This document shows, piece after piece, positions 20,145-29,799 of a DNA stretch of 64,000 bases. Below the pieces are notes generated by a model. The model was not told the DNA's origin and made no database searches. It saw nothing but the letters and a program-made list of their open reading frames with translations. This DNA comes from Pseudoips prasinana (taxonomy: Eukaryota; Arthropoda; Insecta; Lepidoptera; Nolidae). The position numbers and the translations under genes are program-made. Positions within the stretch are counted from its first letter, which is position 1. The number at the start of each line of letters is the position of its first letter. The stretch covers positions 4,407,001-4,471,000 of the forward strand of contig OX621264.1 in the NCBI GenBank assembly GCA_951640165.1. Direction: 5' to 3'.

Positions 20145-20420
20145 TAAATAATAAATAGCAAGCTTTTGTATCGTAGTAGTAATTGTATATTAAAATTAAA
20201 GAATTGAAAACAACGAGCATTTGGCTAGCGCAAAAGGCTCTCAACCAGTAGCTTAATTTAAGCTACTAACACCTGAGGGCACCCTTATGGGGTTCGGGCC
20301 ACAGCTCAGGCGGCCGCTGAAGTAAAAAGATGGAATTCGAAATGGGGGTCAGATCACTTGCCCGGGATTAACGACCTTTTCGCATATTAACGTGCAGCAT
20401 CTTCACGTTATTTGCCAGTA
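20145..20420. repeat. Repeat Z, copy 1, right part
   Basis: Starts with the 39-base duplicate, then GAGCATTTGGCTAGCGCAAA and CTCAACCAGTAGCTTAA, which also occur in the 32.9-kb copy. From 20300 to 20420 the origin is unclear. Confidence 0.5.
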
Positions 20421-20424
20421 GCCT

Positions 20425-20790
20425 GACCAGAGTATGTAGTATTATTCATACATGGCCATATGATCCCAAACTAAGCAGTGCTTGTGATGCATTGGCAAGA
20501 CACAGAATGGCCATCCTGGGGCTGACATATCCAGAACCAGGAGACCATACAAGGATCTATCCCTAAGAAGCGTAGGTACTGGATTATGTGAAGACTTCAT
20601 TCAGGGCTCTAGGAATAGAATAAAAAGCAGTGGGGGATAGTACAAAAGATCCTGAAGGGTCGAAGTGTTGTACGCAAGTTCACCCCAACAAAGATAGTAG
20701 TGCACCTACCTACTGTTTAATATCTGCACCTCCTCAAGGTCGACTGGGAGAAAATGCCTCTGTACAACTATGAGCAAAAAGTTTTGAAAT
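20425..20790 (+). pseudogene. LINE G, 3' end with frameshifts
   Basis: LARHRMAILGLTYPEPGDH near 20490-20545 matches the protein end of the LINE at 50842-51126. The frame is broken soon after. The 3' UTR has CCTGAAGGGTCGAAGTG and ends with AAATAAATAAAT near 20790. Confidence 0.65.
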
Positions 20791-20834
20791 AAATAAATAA
20801 AAATATAAGATAAACAGTGCTTGTACTATAAAAA

Positions 20835-21095
20835 CATATACTCATCATCATCATGTCAGCCAAGTTTGACCAACTGTTGCAAGGACGTCCACTGCTGGGC
20901 AAAAGCCACCCCATAAAATATCCCCCCCAAATGCCATAATCGCCACGGTAGGCAAACGGGTTGACGATCGCAGTTTGAAGGTCATAGTTCACAGAAAAAC
21001 GCTGCTGCCCGTTCCATGGTAGGTATTCCCTCGGACGATTTCTATGCCCCCCACGGGATGAGTAGGCATCACCACACAGCAACATCTACTACTCT
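20835..21095 (-). repeat. RTE-type LINE 3'-end derived repeat
   Basis: The minus strand ends in an ATGATGATG tail (20842-20852) preceded by GCCCAGCAGTGGACGTCC, the usual end of lepidopteran RTE-type LINEs. The remainder (20900-21090) matches the repeat at 31605-32050 and is not coding. Confidence 0.6.
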
Positions 21096-21127
21096 TTTGT
21101 AAATATATAATTATATAGATAATTACA

Positions 21128-21566
21128 CCCAGACAAGGAAACCTGCAGTATCATCGAAAGCATAGGCAATTTCGCGACAGTGTTTCAGGCAGAGACATAC
21201 GCGATAATAACATGCGCCCAGACGATCATAGATATGGCGATGGAAGGTCATACCATCTACATACTCAGTGACAGCCAGGCTACATTAAAAGCCCTGATGT
21301 CACATAAAATTGATTCAAAATTAATCCAGAACTGTATCACGGCTCTGAACAAACATGGCACTAAAAACAAAGTCAAACTCGTATGGGTACCAGGCCATAC
21401 AGGAATAGAAGGCAACGAAAAAGCAGATGCACTGGCTAGGAAGGGATCTGAAAGTCAGTTCTGTGGACCAGAACCGTGCGTAGGGATCCCTCCAAATGTA
21501 ATAGGAGCAATCCTTATCCACAGCCGAAGTGCTGTACGCAAGTACACCCCATCAAAGATAAGATAA
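21128..21566 (+). pseudogene. LINE G, RNase H domain fragment
   Basis: The frame encodes an RNase H domain, which degrades element RNA in RNA:DNA hybrids. Motifs in order: TVFQAETYAI near 21180, ILSDSQATLKAL near 21264 and VWVPGHTGIEGNEKADALAR near 21384. The Glu, the Asp of SDSQ and the Asp of KAD are kept. From about 21520 the sequence jumps to the 3' UTR (GAAGTGCTGTACGCAAG) also seen at 20664, so a deletion removed the zinc-finger C-terminus. The fragment is open but has no start of its own. Confidence 0.75.
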
Positions 21567-21568
21567 GA

Positions 21569-21685
21569 CACCCAGACATGTTCATGCTCACAAATATTTG
21601 TCCCGGAATCGGGAATCGAACCCACGACCTTCGGCGTGTAAGACAAGTATCACCCAACCGCGCCCGTCGTGTTCAGCAGGATGTC
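21569..21685 (-). mobile_element. tRNA-headed SINE (family S), head only
   Basis: On the minus strand GGTTCGATTCCCGATTCCGG lies next to AAATATTTGTGAGCATGAAC, matching the head of the family-S copies. Confidence 0.55.
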
Positions 21686-21702
21686 TTCCGGCTATGATGA
21701 AG

Positions 21703-21900
21703 ATGTGTGGCGCAGTGGTTAAGATAGTCTTGCCGTTCGTGTCCCGGGTTTGATTCCCGCGCAGTATAACTATTTGTGTGACCCATGAATAGTTTCCTGA
21801 GTCTGGATGTACTTTGTGTCTGTCAAATATATGTTTGTAAAGTACCCCGCGATACAGGGGTACATACAATTTCCCTAATGCGGGCGTTGAAAAAAAAATA
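21703..21900 (+). mobile_element. tRNA-headed SINE (family T2)
   Basis: A-box-like TGGCGCAGTGG (21712) and B-box-like GGTTTGATTCC are present. The body (ATTTGTGTGACCCATGAATA, TACCCCGCGATACAGGGGTA) ends in an A-rich tail. Relatives are at 31345-31420 and 53222-53420. Confidence 0.65.
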
Positions 21901-22184
21901 ATGTCAATACACAAAACGATTTTGCATCGAAAAAATTAACAAACAGTCGGATTGATAACCTCCTTCTTATTTAAAGTCGGTATAAATTAAGGTATTATGA
22001 TATAGATGACACCTGTCAAATGTGAATTCAATCGTCTCCCGCCATAATATAGTGATGTCATCGCTAATCGACTTAACTAGTGCTGTTAATTTCTCCAATT
22101 GCCTTAGTCGAGTGGGGTTACAGGTTAATTATTTCCTTTGGCTCCCCCTTTGGTTCCCCCTTTGGTTTGTGAATTAAAAACGTA

Positions 22185-22475
22185 CATGGATCGAGATCGT
22201 AGTTGCTCACCGGTTCGTGTTGCTTGCTTTTCACGCCGGCGGTCGTAGGTTCGATTCCCACCTAGGACAGACATTTGTGTGCATAAACATTTCTGTTTGT
22301 CGTGACTCTGGGTGTAATTATCTATATAAGTATGTATTTACAAAAGAAAAGTACCTAGTGTAGTGTGTGTGTGTAGTATATCAGTTATCTGGTTTCGATA
22401 TTCCAAGCTCTGCTTAGTTTGGGATCAGGTGGCCGTGTGTAAATAATGTCCCAGGATATTATTATTAAATTTTGA
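22185..22475 (+). mobile_element. tRNA-headed SINE (family S), full copy
   Basis: B-box-like GGTTCGATTCC near 22248. The body has ACATTTGTGTGCATAAACAT and CCAAGCTCTGCTTAGTTTGG and the end is ATAATGTCCCAGGATATTAT. Reverse copies lie at 32479-32740, 33768-33995, 49950-50195 and 58865-59125. Confidence 0.7.
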
Positions 22476-22529
22476 GCTTAGCCCAGCTCGACTGGGGAAG
22501 TACCTCCACCTTACAGAAAACATTCCTTC

Positions 22530-23005
22530 ATCATCATCATCATATCAGCTGAAAGACGTCCACTGCTGGACAAAGGCCTCCCCCAAGGATCTCCACAATT
22601 GCCGATCCTGCGCTGCCCGCATCCAGCGGCTTCCCGCGACCCGCACAAGATCGTCGGTCCACCGTGTAGGGGGCCTGCGCACGCTGCGTCTTCCGGTTCG
22701 TGGTCGCCACTCGAGACCCTTTCTGCCCCATCGGCCGTCAGTTATACTCTTACTTTGAGTCGCCTGTGAATTTCAGCATTTCTGATTCGATCTCGCAGGA
22801 AAACTCCAAGCATAGCTCTTTGGACGACCTTGAGCCGTCTGATTAGGCCCATAGTGAGCGACCACGTCTCTGTTCCGTAAGTCATCACTGGCAACACACA
22901 CTGGTCGAAGACCTTCGACTTAAGACACTGCGGTATTTGGGACGAGAAGATATTACGTACCTTCCCGAACGCTGCCCAGCCGAGTTGGATTCTACGATTG
23001 ATCTA
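22530..23005 (-). pseudogene. RTE-type LINE, reverse transcriptase C-terminal region
   Basis: The minus strand from 23000 reads RRIQLGWAAFGKVRNIFSS, VFDQCVLPVMTYGTETWSLT and LRDRIRNAEIHRRLKV. After an internal loss it continues DGRWGRKGLEWRPRTGRRSV and AGSRWMRAAQDRQLWRSLGE, ending in an ATGATGATGATG tail at 22532. This block is the end of RTE-type replicases. There is one internal stop or frameshift near 22745. The catalytic domain is missing. Confidence 0.8.
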
Positions 23006-23220
23006 CATTCCTTAATTATAACTTAATTTTGTGTTTCTGCGTGTGAGTAAAGTCGCCAGAGCCCATCGGGGTGGGGGGAAGGGTCAGCGACACTGGTTTG
23101 CTGGCTCTTTTAAAGGCCGGCAACGCACTTGCAGCCGCTCTGGTGTCGCAAGTGTCCATGGGCGGCGGTGATCACTTAGCATCAGGTGACCCATTTGCGT
23201 GTTTGTCGCCGTCATATATA
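22995..23220 (+). repeat. Repeat W, copy 1
   Basis: Contains GTGTTTCTGCGTGTGAGTAA, AAAGGCCGGCAACGCACTTG and GCGGCGGTGATCACTTAGCA. A reverse copy is at 38765-38985 and a scrap at 63770-63817. A frequent lepidopteran LINE or SINE tail in my reading; class not certain. Confidence 0.65.
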
Positions 23221-23222
23221 TA

Positions 23223-23342
23223 TCATATACTAATATACATATAATAAAATCGTAGGAAAGTCAAAACTGTACATTAAATATTTTTTTAAAGGATACTTGG
23301 GGCGTGATCTAGATATCGAAGCCAAAAATATAGTTTTTAGAA
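23223..23342 (+). mobile_element. Helitron-type element H1, 5' fragment
   Basis: Matches the first 120 bases of H1 (ACATATAATAAAATCGTAGG to AAAAATATAGTTTTTAGAAT). The 3' end is absent. Confidence 0.6.
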
Positions 23343-24085
23343 TAACACGAGAAAATCTAAAATTTAAAAACAATTTGATTATTTAATGCAATAATTTATG
23401 CTGGCCAGTATTATTTCATACTGTCAAATGAGTTCCATAGACAATTGATCATGACAAAGGTGGCGCGTGCCACCTTTCTTATGGCAAATGTCAATTCAGC
23501 TATTGACACAACGGTACTCGTACACCATATGATCTTAATGCTAATCCACGTGAAAAAAAGCCTTTTTAATAATCTTTGACAGATGGCAGAGAAATTAGAC
23601 TTGGGGTTGATGCCGTGGCGCGCAAGGTGCGCACGCGCATCTGGCATTTGGAAATGTGGCGCGCATTATAAATACTTTCTATAAACTCCACTAGTTCTTT
23701 TTTTCGAGGAGAAAAGCTGCGTTTTCATGTCTGGAATGCTTTGGTGGGACTGGGTCGTTTACCCCAGACGGGGCAGATACCTTACGGTGTACCCGAGTGA
23801 TACTGAAATGAAATAAATGAAATGAAAAATGTTATTGTTGTTAGATAGCAGAAATAAAACAAAAAATTTGTTGAGACTTTAAAAAGGTCTCTCAGCATCT
23901 CTGCCTACCCCTCTAGGAAACAGATTCGTAATATTACATTAATTTAGACTTAAAACTTTACATTAGTATTTGTACACCTTCTGCTACCTTCTTCAATTTC
24001 TTTTTTAACTCTGGTCCGTTCAACGCAAAGCTGGAAGAGCTTTTAGTAATAAGCTAATCAAAACTATAAGTGCAAGGAAGATAAG
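23343..24085. other. No gene recognised
   Basis: Contains a small palindrome AAAGGTGGCGCGTGCCACCTTT-like sequence at about 23456-23477 and, at 23740-23830, a LINE-type tail (GGCAGATACCTTACGGTGTA followed by AAATGAAATG). Otherwise nothing. Confidence 0.35.
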
Positions 24086-24420
24086 ATGGAACCTGTCAAA
24101 ATAAACATATACCGTAATATTTTAAGGAAAGATTTTAATATTGGCTTCCATAAGCCACGTAAAGATATGTGCGATGAATGTTTGGCATATGATAACATGA
24201 ATGATGAAGAGAAAGAAGCTAAAAAAGGTGAACATGAAGCTCGTTTACAGAGAAAAGTTCAAGCGGGAAGACATAGAGATGAAGCTAAAAATCTTGCTCT
24301 GGATGGTGACATTTATTTCGTCGAATACGACATGGAAGCTATTTGTCGTATTCCTACTTCAACTTTCAAAAAAATCTCTTATAAACGAAGACTGCCTGTG
24401 TATCACTGGAAAGGCGTCGA
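24086..24420 (+). pseudogene. Transposase-like gene relic, piece 1
   Basis: First of four colinear pieces. It encodes about 110 residues, with PRKDMCDECLAYDNM (a CxxC pair), an acidic-basic helical stretch and DIYFVEYDMEAICRIP then KISYKRRLPVYHW. I recognise this architecture from insect proteins that are usually annotated as uncharacterised and that are probably DDE-type transposases or domesticated derivatives; I cannot name the family with certainty. The frame is cut near 24415 by LINE J. It starts at ATG 24086, but an upstream part may be missing. Confidence 0.5.
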
Positions 24421-24925
24421 AATCTAAATGACGCAATGTTTGTGTGCAAAGTGATGACCCACAAAATTGATTGTTCCTTAATACTGCAACTTTTCAATTT
24501 CCGTGCCCCATCTAGAATCCCTCGCAGCCCAATAACACCGCTTTGTCCGCCGCGGAGGAGGACAGTGTTAGGTGCTAATTCCCCATGCGCTAGGTTATGT
24601 AAGGTGGTGAATGGTTGTAGTGATCTAATTGACTTACACTTTGATTCATTCAATATGCTCAGAATAGAATTGTACAAATATATATGCGATGTCTAACCTC
24701 TGCCGTCAAAAACACTTTCATGTATGGCTCTCACATAGTTCATAGTTAGGTTAAGCTTACTGGGTTAGGTTAAGCTTACACAAACGTACTCTCTCACATG
24801 CATGCAGAGTTCACCTGAAGTGATTATTACACTACTGCTAAATTTATTCGTATGTTAATTAGATCTAAGACGGTGTATATAATTGTTGGTGAACCTATAA
24901 TAATAAATAAAAAAAAAAAAAAAAT
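24420..24925 (+). pseudogene. LINE J, 5'-truncated, inserted in the transposase-like relic
   Basis: The frame 24436-24696 reads KIDCSLILQLFNFRAPSRIP, RRRTVLGANSPCARLCKVVN and FNMLRIELYKYI, a LINE replicase C-terminus. A 3' UTR and an A-run (24908-24924) close it. TATCACTGGA before and CATTACTGGA after suggest a target duplication with small changes. Confidence 0.75.
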
Positions 24926-25092
24926 AACTGTACATTACTGGATTTTGGCAAAGAAAGGAGGAAAGTAATATGCTATTGCTGGAATGTAGGGGTTGGTTAT
25001 AAAGGTGCTAACGAGGTTGGATCATCTTTGTTCAAGTACATGACCGAAAAAGCAGATGGCAAACCGATCACTTTCATGTCCGATACTTAATA
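24926..25092 (+). pseudogene. Transposase-like gene relic, piece 2
   Basis: Continues piece 1 after the LINE: a YCYCWN stretch, GANEVGSSLFKYMTEKADG and ITFMSDT then a stop. One or two frame changes are needed within it, and the SD of FMSD may mark a catalytic Asp. The order fits piece 1 and pieces 3-4. It is not functional as it stands. Confidence 0.45.
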
Positions 25093-25104
25093 ATAAATAA
25101 ATCA

Positions 25105-25415
25105 TTTATTTGGAACAAAACTTGAGAGGTGTCATGGGACACCCGGATGGAACGAAGTTATTTCTTATTATTTATTATGTACAAAAAACCTGTATACACT
25201 CAACAAAAATAATCGTCGCGACACCACACTGTTCAATGCGAAATAGAAATGAAAATATCTGGCTTGCTTTCTATAAGAGAGAGAGAGAGAGACAGACAGA
25301 GAAACATGCGCACACCGCACAGCTGCAAAAAGTGTCTTGACAACTTTTCGTGAGAATTTCTTCCGTCTACCGTCTTCTTCCCATTCACAACGCGCGATAA
25401 GGAATTTCGTTCCAA
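25105..25415. repeat. Repeat V, copy 1
   Basis: Contains GTCATGGGACACCCGGATGG, a GA-run (25276-25292) and TTTCTATAAGAGAG. A second copy is at 35325-35610. No class assigned. Confidence 0.6.
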
Positions 25416-25435
25416 AAACCATAACATTACATTTA

Positions 25436-26111
25436 ACCCACCAAACTGTGTAACAGTTTGTCGGCGGGATTAGCGCTCGTTACATAATAGTGTTCCTTAG
25501 ATGAGGTACATAAACATAACATTCTACGTATTCGTAAAGAACTATTGTACAACTATGAGTACTTTTAGTTGGTTACATGGTGATGTTCGTTGACAGTTGT
25601 ATCAAGCTTCTAAGGTATCAGCGAACTCGGCAAGCAATATTTGTCTTAACTTCTTTTTAAGCGAAAATATACAATTATACCATGGTCGCTTCTGAGCCAG
25701 GGAATTTGATTGCTAGTCAATGCCGAAACATGTATATTTCTGCCTTAATGTTGTATTGTGTGGCTTTTTCGAATATACCGGAAATAAATCAAAAATATTT
25801 TGAGCCTGGTCATAGTACAAGTAAGTCCTGGTCATAGAACAAGTATTTGACCCCAACTATATATAATCAATTTTCTTGGCTTAGGAAAGAACATGGTACG
25901 ATAAGTAAAGCATCTCTAAAACATAAAGTTAGACAAATACTCCTAACTGAATTTTGTGAATGCTGATGTTTTTGTAAGTGGTTAGACAAAATTACTACAG
26001 TTACAAATATTAATCAAAATTATATGTATTCATCTAGTTTGTACTTAGTTTTAGGAAGTTAAAACAAGCGCTAATCCCGCCGACCAACTGTTGCGCAGTT
26101 TGGTGGGTTTA
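25436..26111. mobile_element. Segment bounded by 43-bp terminal inverted repeats
   Basis: The left end ACCCACCAAACTGTGTAACA and the right end, its complement with several changes, extend over about 43 bases each, down to GCGGGATTAGCGCT. TTA flanks both sides, which would suit a 3-base target duplication. Inside are piece 3 of the relic (25725-25818) and a short open stretch LRKEHGTISKASLKHKVRQI near 25885-25945. It may be a DNA transposon of unknown superfamily. Confidence 0.55.
25725..25818 (+). pseudogene. Transposase-like gene relic, piece 3
   Basis: Reads MYISALMLYCVAFSNIPE, then NQKYFEPGHS. The FxEPGHS motif followed by QMEVDNIHA (piece 4) is the expected junction in this protein family, so about 340 bases were inserted, or an intron lies, between them. 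It lies inside the 25436-26111 inverted-repeat segment. Confidence 0.45.
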
Positions 26112-26159
26112 TAAACCAAAAAAGAAAATATTCCAATAAAAACTCTATTTATTTATTTA

Positions 26160-26657
26160 TTTTATTTTAGTCAGATGGAAGTTGACAACATTCACGCTAC
26201 TCCAAAGCTGGCCAAGAAAAGTGTACCAACTTATGATCTCATGATGTTATTATTAGAACTGCGCCAAGAAGAAATCCTTAAGGCACAAAAAATGAGACAG
26301 GAAGATTTTTTTGATTTGAAGAAACTGAAAACCGTAATGATAAAGAACTGTAAAACAGATACTGATGAGGAGACTGCGAATTGGTTAAAAATCAAATGGC
26401 GTCAATATCGCAAAGACGACCCAGAACATATTTATTTTAAATATGACTTGGACAGCGACAATTTCAGATAAAAAAAGGTATTTAGAAGGGGCAAAAGAGC
26501 AACCTCGTCGAGAGTAATTTTGGAAAAGCCTACAGTGGTCCAAAAGCTATATCTATCAGCAGATAAATACAACGATTTGCAAGAGCTGTGTCGATCTGGA
26601 GTTATTCCTTTAACCTATCATGATTTTTACAACAATTTGCAAGTCGATCACGAATAA
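26160..26657 (+). pseudogene. Transposase-like gene relic, piece 4 (C-terminus)
   Basis: SQMEVDNIHATPKLAKKSV starts the piece. The first frame stops at 26469 after YDLDSDNFR; a frameshift then gives RRGKRATSSRVILEKP, KYNDLQELCRSGVIPLTYHD and FYNNLQVDHE with a stop at 26655. The LQELCxxGVIPxxYHxFY ending is typical of the family's C-terminus. The frameshift and the upstream breaks show it is dead. Confidence 0.5.
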
Positions 26658-26751
26658 TTATTCTTAATTACATTTTAAAGAGAGATTATTATTTTTTGGA
26701 TTTCTTCAATTATATTTTTAAGTCCATTTTAATAAGTTCCGTTGGATTCCA

Positions 26752-26890
26752 TACACATACACATACATAGACTCACGCCTGTTTCCAAGAGAGGTAGGCA
26801 GAGACAACGGATTTCCATTTGTCACGATCTTTGCACACGTCTTTTGCCTCGATTACTGTCATTATATTCTTCATACAAGAAATCCATACA
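26752..26890. repeat. Repeat Y, copy 2
   Basis: ACATAGACTCACGCCTGTTT to ATTATATTCTTCATACAAGA, as in copies at 11880 and 35700. Confidence 0.6.
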
Positions 26891-27170
26891 TCTGGATTCC
26901 ATACATAATTAAATTGAGGTAACAGCAAAAAAGACGTACGTCAACCATTTTTTGAAAAATAAACTTTATTAAAATAAAAGTGTTTTTTTAGTGCCCAAAA
27001 AGTTACACTATTCTGTAGCCGATAAATACAGCTTTATCTATATAATATCAACGCCACTTTTCGTTGTAAATTTATAACTCAACAACGCCTTTACCGATTT
27101 GGCTAATCTTGGTCTTGAATTATTCGTGGAAGTCCAGGGAAGGTTTACACGTAGAGAAAATTTAAAAATA

Positions 27171-27195
27171 CACACATCAACACAATCTAGGGATA
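27171..27195. repeat. Tc1 left terminal inverted repeat
   Basis: CACACATCAACACAATCTAG followed by GGATA. It pairs with 28738-28762. Confidence 0.85.
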
Positions 27196-27439
27196 TTGAA
27201 CATTTCATTGATTATCTAGAAAACTATAAACATTTTGTTATGACTGTAAATGGAAGAATTAAAGATAATTTCATGGCCGATATTTAAACATTAACAACAC
27301 GATGCGATTTTGTTTTTCTAATGAATAAAAGTCTTAAATTAATTAAGCCATAGAAAATTACTGAGTGAACAAAAACATTTTATTCTTATAAAATTATTCA
27401 ATCGAATTAAATGAATAAAAATCTTACCAAATCTGATAA

Positions 27440-28465
27440 TCAGTAATCGGTATTTCCTCCTCTAACATTAATCACACAGCGGCAACGATTTTCCATACTT
27501 AAAATTAAGGTGTCAATGTCTTGCTGGGGTATGCAGTCCCAAGTTCTTTTTAAATGTTCGAAAAGTTGTTCTTCTGTTGTCAAGTTGGGCGGAAAATCCC
27601 TCAATGCTCTTCGCTGTAACATGTCCCAGGCGTGTTCAATTGGGTTTAAGTCTGGCGACTGTGGAGGCCAATCTAATACCTGAACATCGTGTTCTCGAAG
27701 GGCGGCCCTCACCAGCCGCGCTGTATGGGAAGGTGCATTGTCATGCATGAGCTGAAATTCTTGCCCCGTTAGGGCCCTGAGCGGGACAATGACACGTTCT
27801 ACTACCTCCTCACGGTATCTATGGGCAGTCATGCTGCCCTGAATCCAAATGAGTTGGGTTCGTCCGCCGATTCGTATTCCTGCCCACACCATAATTGTCC
27901 CGCCTTGGTAAGAGTGGACCTCCTGTGGATGTCGGAGACGGCTGACCCTGCCTGGAGTTCTCCAAACGCGTGTTCGTCTCGAATCTGGATGAAATCCATA
28001 GCGGGACTCATCAGTGAACAGCACCAATGACCATTGTTGATCACTCCATGTCAAATGTTCTTGAGCCCATAAAAGTCGCCTACCGCGATTGCCACGTCGC
28101 AGCGCTGGGACTCGTAGCGGTCTGCGAGCATGAAGACCAACTTCATGCAGCCTCCTTCGCACGGTTTGGTCGCTCACCAGCAGCTGCTGACCCTCCTGGA
28201 GCCTTTGCACTAGTTGCATCGCTGTGATATTGGGTAGTCTTCTGGCGGTCATTTGGAGAAATCGATCCTGTCTCTGAGTGGTAACACGATATCTACCTGT
28301 GTGCCGTTCTGCCACATCTCCAGTAGCGCGATAACGTGACCACAGCCTGGATACCACATTTTGGCTTGTGCCCAGAGACTCAGCAACGACGCGTTGAATA
28401 GCACCGTTTTGTAACATGCCAACTGCCCGTAAAATTTCATCTCGACTCAAATGATGGCGTGGCAT
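27440..28465 (-). CDS. Tc1-type transposase
   Basis: The enzyme cuts the element out and pastes it into TA sites. From the ATG at 28465 it has 341 residues, the usual Tc1 length, without stops or frameshifts. Residues 5-110 form the bipartite helix-turn-helix DNA-binding region (HLSRDEILRAVGMLQNGAIQ, then the SDQTVRRRLHEVGL helix). The catalytic triad is D152 (FTDESRYGF), D242 (MHDNAPSHTA) and E277 (PDLNPIEHAWD); 34 residues lie between the second Asp and the Glu, the DD34E spacing of Tc1. An upstream TTG at 28486 is in frame but is a poorer start. With nearly matching inverted repeats it may still be active. Confidence 0.9.
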   Translation of the reverse strand: MPRHHLSRDEILRAVGMLQNGAIQRVVAESLGTSQNVVSRLWSRYRATGDVAERHTGRYRVTTQRQDRFLQMTARRLPNITAMQLVQRLQEGQQLLVSDQTVRRRLHEVGLHARRPLRVPALRRGNRGRRLLWAQEHLTWSDQQWSLVLFTDESRYGFHPDSRRTRVWRTPGRVSRLRHPQEVHSYQGGTIMVWAGIRIGGRTQLIWIQGSMTAHRYREEVVERVIVPLRALTGQEFQLMHDNAPSHTARLVRAALREHDVQVLDWPPQSPDLNPIEHAWDMLQRRALRDFPPNLTTEEQLFEHLKRTWDCIPQQDIDTLILSMENRCRCVINVRGGNTDY

Positions 28466-28737
28466 GACGCTAAAAAGCTTACACAACCAATTGAGAAAAG
28501 AAAATAAAACAATTTATCAGGTTTTCTTCAATTAACACGCAAAAAAAATTTTAATGCAACTTCTTGAAATTAGATATAACTCAAGATTGCGCTGTGCTTT
28601 GCGTGTTTTCATTTGTTTCTCATTTTAATTTTTAAATTTTGAATAAAGAATAGACAAGGTTTAAATCTGTAAATAAACTTTTTAAGGAAACTAAATAGGT
28701 TTTAAACAATAAAGCCATGTTTGATTTCAAAATAACG

Positions 28738-28762
28738 TATCCCTAGACTTTGTTGATGTGTG
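28738..28762. repeat. Tc1 right terminal inverted repeat
   Basis: Complement of the left end except for two bases in the middle (AAAG against ACAA). Confidence 0.85.
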
Positions 28763-29179
28763 TAGTCTTGAAAAAGTGTAAAATCAACATCTTTTAGCAA
28801 TTTAAAATATTTTTTTGTTTGGATAAATGAACTTAATAATCATTTTTTTTATTACTATGCCTTACACGTAGCGAAGCACGTACCGGGCCGCTAGTTATTA
28901 GTAAAAATCAGATATCTAACTACTATAGATTTTGCCATAAAATAGCTAAAAGAGAAAGTTAAGTAAATTTCAGTTGTTTTTCGGCTCTCCAGCTTTCAAT
29001 TTGGCCTTACGCTACTCTAGATCTTAACCCACGAATTACTATGAGTCTTTACCGCCCAAAGGTGGGAAGTAGCATCTTCCACTGGCTACTTCGATCAAAT
29101 AAACACGACTTTTAAGTATGAGAAATTTAAATATAGTTTTCACTTCTATCGGCAGTCTCCAAAGACTGCCCCGGATGTT

Positions 29180-29782
29180 TTTTTAGGGTTCCGTAGCCAA
29201 ATGGCAAAAAACGGAACCTTTATAGATTCGTCATGTCTGTCTGTCTGTCTGTCCGTCCGTATGTCACAGCCACTTTTTTCCGAAACTAAAATAGCTGTAC
29301 TGTTGAAACTTGGTAAGTAGATGTATTCTGTGAACCGCATTAAGATTTTTACCCCAAAATAGAAAAATAATAATAATTTTAGGGGTAGGTACATAGAACT
29401 GAAACTACCAATTTTTTTTTCATCGTACCCATACATATGGGGTATCTATGGATAGGTCTTCAAAAATGATATTGAGGTTCCTAATATCATTTTTTTCTAA
29501 ACTGATTAGTTTGCGCGAGAGACGCTTCCAAAGTGGAAAAATGAGTGCCCCCCCCCCCCCCCCTGTAACTTGTAAAATAAGAGAATAATAAATCTAAAAA
29601 AAATATATGATGTACATTACCATGTAAACTAACAACGAAAATTGGTTTGAATGAGATCTAGCAAGTAGTTTTTTTTAATACATCATAAACCATAAACCGC
29701 AATTTACCTTTCATTTAATCATAATACTTGTTGCTACGGAACCCTTCATATGCGCGTCCGACTCGCACTTGGCCGGTTTTTT
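29180..29782 (+). mobile_element. Repeat P (GGGTTCCGTA family), copy 1
   Basis: Starts TAGGGTTCCGTAGCCAAATG and ends CCGACTCGCACTTGGCCGG. It contains a GTCT run (29236-29252) and a poly-C tract (about 29549-29563). It is non-coding. A very common lepidopteran repeat in my experience; probably a non-autonomous DNA element. Second copy: 38215-38765. Confidence 0.65.
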
Positions 29783-29799
29783 AATGTAAAACTTTTCTT

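Larger units (their letters stand above)
27171..28762 (-). mobile_element. Tc1-type DNA transposon, apparently complete
   Basis: Length 1592. Terminal inverted repeats CACACATCAACA...TCTAGGGATA (about 25 bases, two mismatches between ends). TA flanks on both sides (27169-27170, 28763-28764) are the duplicated TA target. One long transposase frame fills the interior. Confidence 0.9.
27037..28894 (+). mobile_element. Helitron-type element H2 split by a Tc1 transposon
   Basis: The left part (27037-27170) starts TCTATATAATATCAACGCCA. The right part (28763-28894) starts at GTCTTGAAAAAGTGTAAAAT and ends ACGTACCGGGCCGCTAG. Removing the Tc1 element restores the arrangement of the 18122 copy. Confidence 0.8.
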
